Position numbers and translations under genes: made by a program | From: Prosthecobacter dejongeii | Lineage (GTDB): Bacteria > Verrucomicrobiota > Verrucomicrobiia > Verrucomicrobiales > Verrucomicrobiaceae | DNA length: 64,000 nucleotides | Assembly: GCF_014203045.1 (NCBI RefSeq) | Contig: NZ_JACHIF010000002.1 | Location: 618,176 to 682,175, forward strand | Reading direction: 5' to 3' | Shown: one piece after another, positions 63,912 to 64,000 of the stretch | Layout of the letters: every line of letters starts with the position of its first letter | How positions within the stretch are numbered: position 1 is the stretch's first letter | The notes under the pieces: generated by a model | Seen by the model: the letters and a program-made list of their open reading frames with translations, nothing else | The model's database searches: none | What the model was told of the DNA's origin: nothing

Positions 63912-64000
63912 CTATGCAGTAGAGTAGACCAGAGGTGCGGTTAGAGTCTCGATTTTGCTAAAGATGGCGTCCATCCAGGGGCGTTTTTTGCGGGGCAGCG
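63912..64000 (-). CDS. C-terminal end of a gene entering from the right edge
   Basis: The minus-strand frame ends LPRKKRPWMDAIFSKIETLT, then 8 residues and TAG at 63912-63914. The composition looks like real coding sequence but only 28 residues are visible, so the family cannot be assigned. Confidence 0.4.
   Translation of the reverse strand, partial: LPRKKRPWMDAIFSKIETLTAPLVYSTA

Overview
The window is GC-rich chromosomal DNA, most likely from a member of the Verrucomicrobia (Verrucomicrobiaceae-like; this is an inference). The main grounds are gene families typical of the PVC group: a DUF1501 plus DUF1549/DUF1553 pair, planctomycete-type cytochrome c domains, and a 1,424-residue DUF1080/beta-propeller/LamG/cytochrome protein. 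Several families of dispersed intergenic repeats fit the same picture. Almost all genes look like ordinary chromosomal housekeeping or metabolic genes. I saw no prophage, plasmid, CRISPR, rRNA or tRNA gene.

Layout. 1-4.2 kb: the end of a dabB-dabA inorganic-carbon uptake pair and a DUF2164 gene. 4.5-6.5 kb: a secreted alpha/beta hydrolase. 7.1-12.9 kb: gyrB and gyrA, with a small four-helix-bundle (23S IVS-type) gene wedged between them and bracketed by inverted TTGAC-rich repeats. 12.9-15.4 kb: thiE, a LolA-like protein and a YejK/NdpA nucleoid protein. 16-20.1 kb: a TIM-barrel isomerase, an ECF-like sigma factor, and a divergent Cpx-like two-component system. 20.2-23.9 kb: a small cytochrome, thiD with a degenerate S41-protease-like gene and a tiny OB-fold-like gene, then a 2-hydroxyacid dehydrogenase. 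24.4-28.2 kb: an L,D-transpeptidase, PolX and a membrane protein. 28.5-33 kb: the DUF1501 and DUF1549/1553 pair.

33.2-40.4 kb, on the minus strand, is a four-gene operon: TonB-dependent receptor, periplasmic CobN-like protein with a C-terminal anchor, MotA/TolQ/ExbB channel, and DUF2149. This matches the Bacteroidetes HmuR-S-U-V haem-acquisition set and begins with a structured leader RNA. 40.8-43.8 kb: tgt fused to a truncated methyltransferase-like domain whose C terminus is encoded by a repeat, then an adenylate-kinase-like gene. 44.2-44.8 kb: a REP-associated tyrosine transposase (RAYT) flanked by copies of the hairpin GGGACTTGGCAAGTCCC that recurs across the window. 45-49.2 kb: the giant multidomain cytochrome. 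49.6-51.2 kb: a PAP2 phosphatase and an AraC regulator. 51.6-54.6 kb: lutABC for L-lactate oxidation, with three heptad-repeat arrays between lutB and lutC. 55.4-58 kb: an MFS transporter and gapA. 58.3-63.9 kb: a redoxin, an amidase, small membrane or lipoproteins, a VOC protein, a GYF_2/DUF4328 protein and a SLOG-type putative molybdenum carrier paired with an unknown gene.

The most distinctive features are the RAYT/REP system and its effects on neighbouring genes, two further dispersed repeat families (one with a nested hairpin), the HmuRSUV-like operon with its leader, and a recurrent GTTAGGC heptamer that carries many of the rare TTA/CTA leucine codons.
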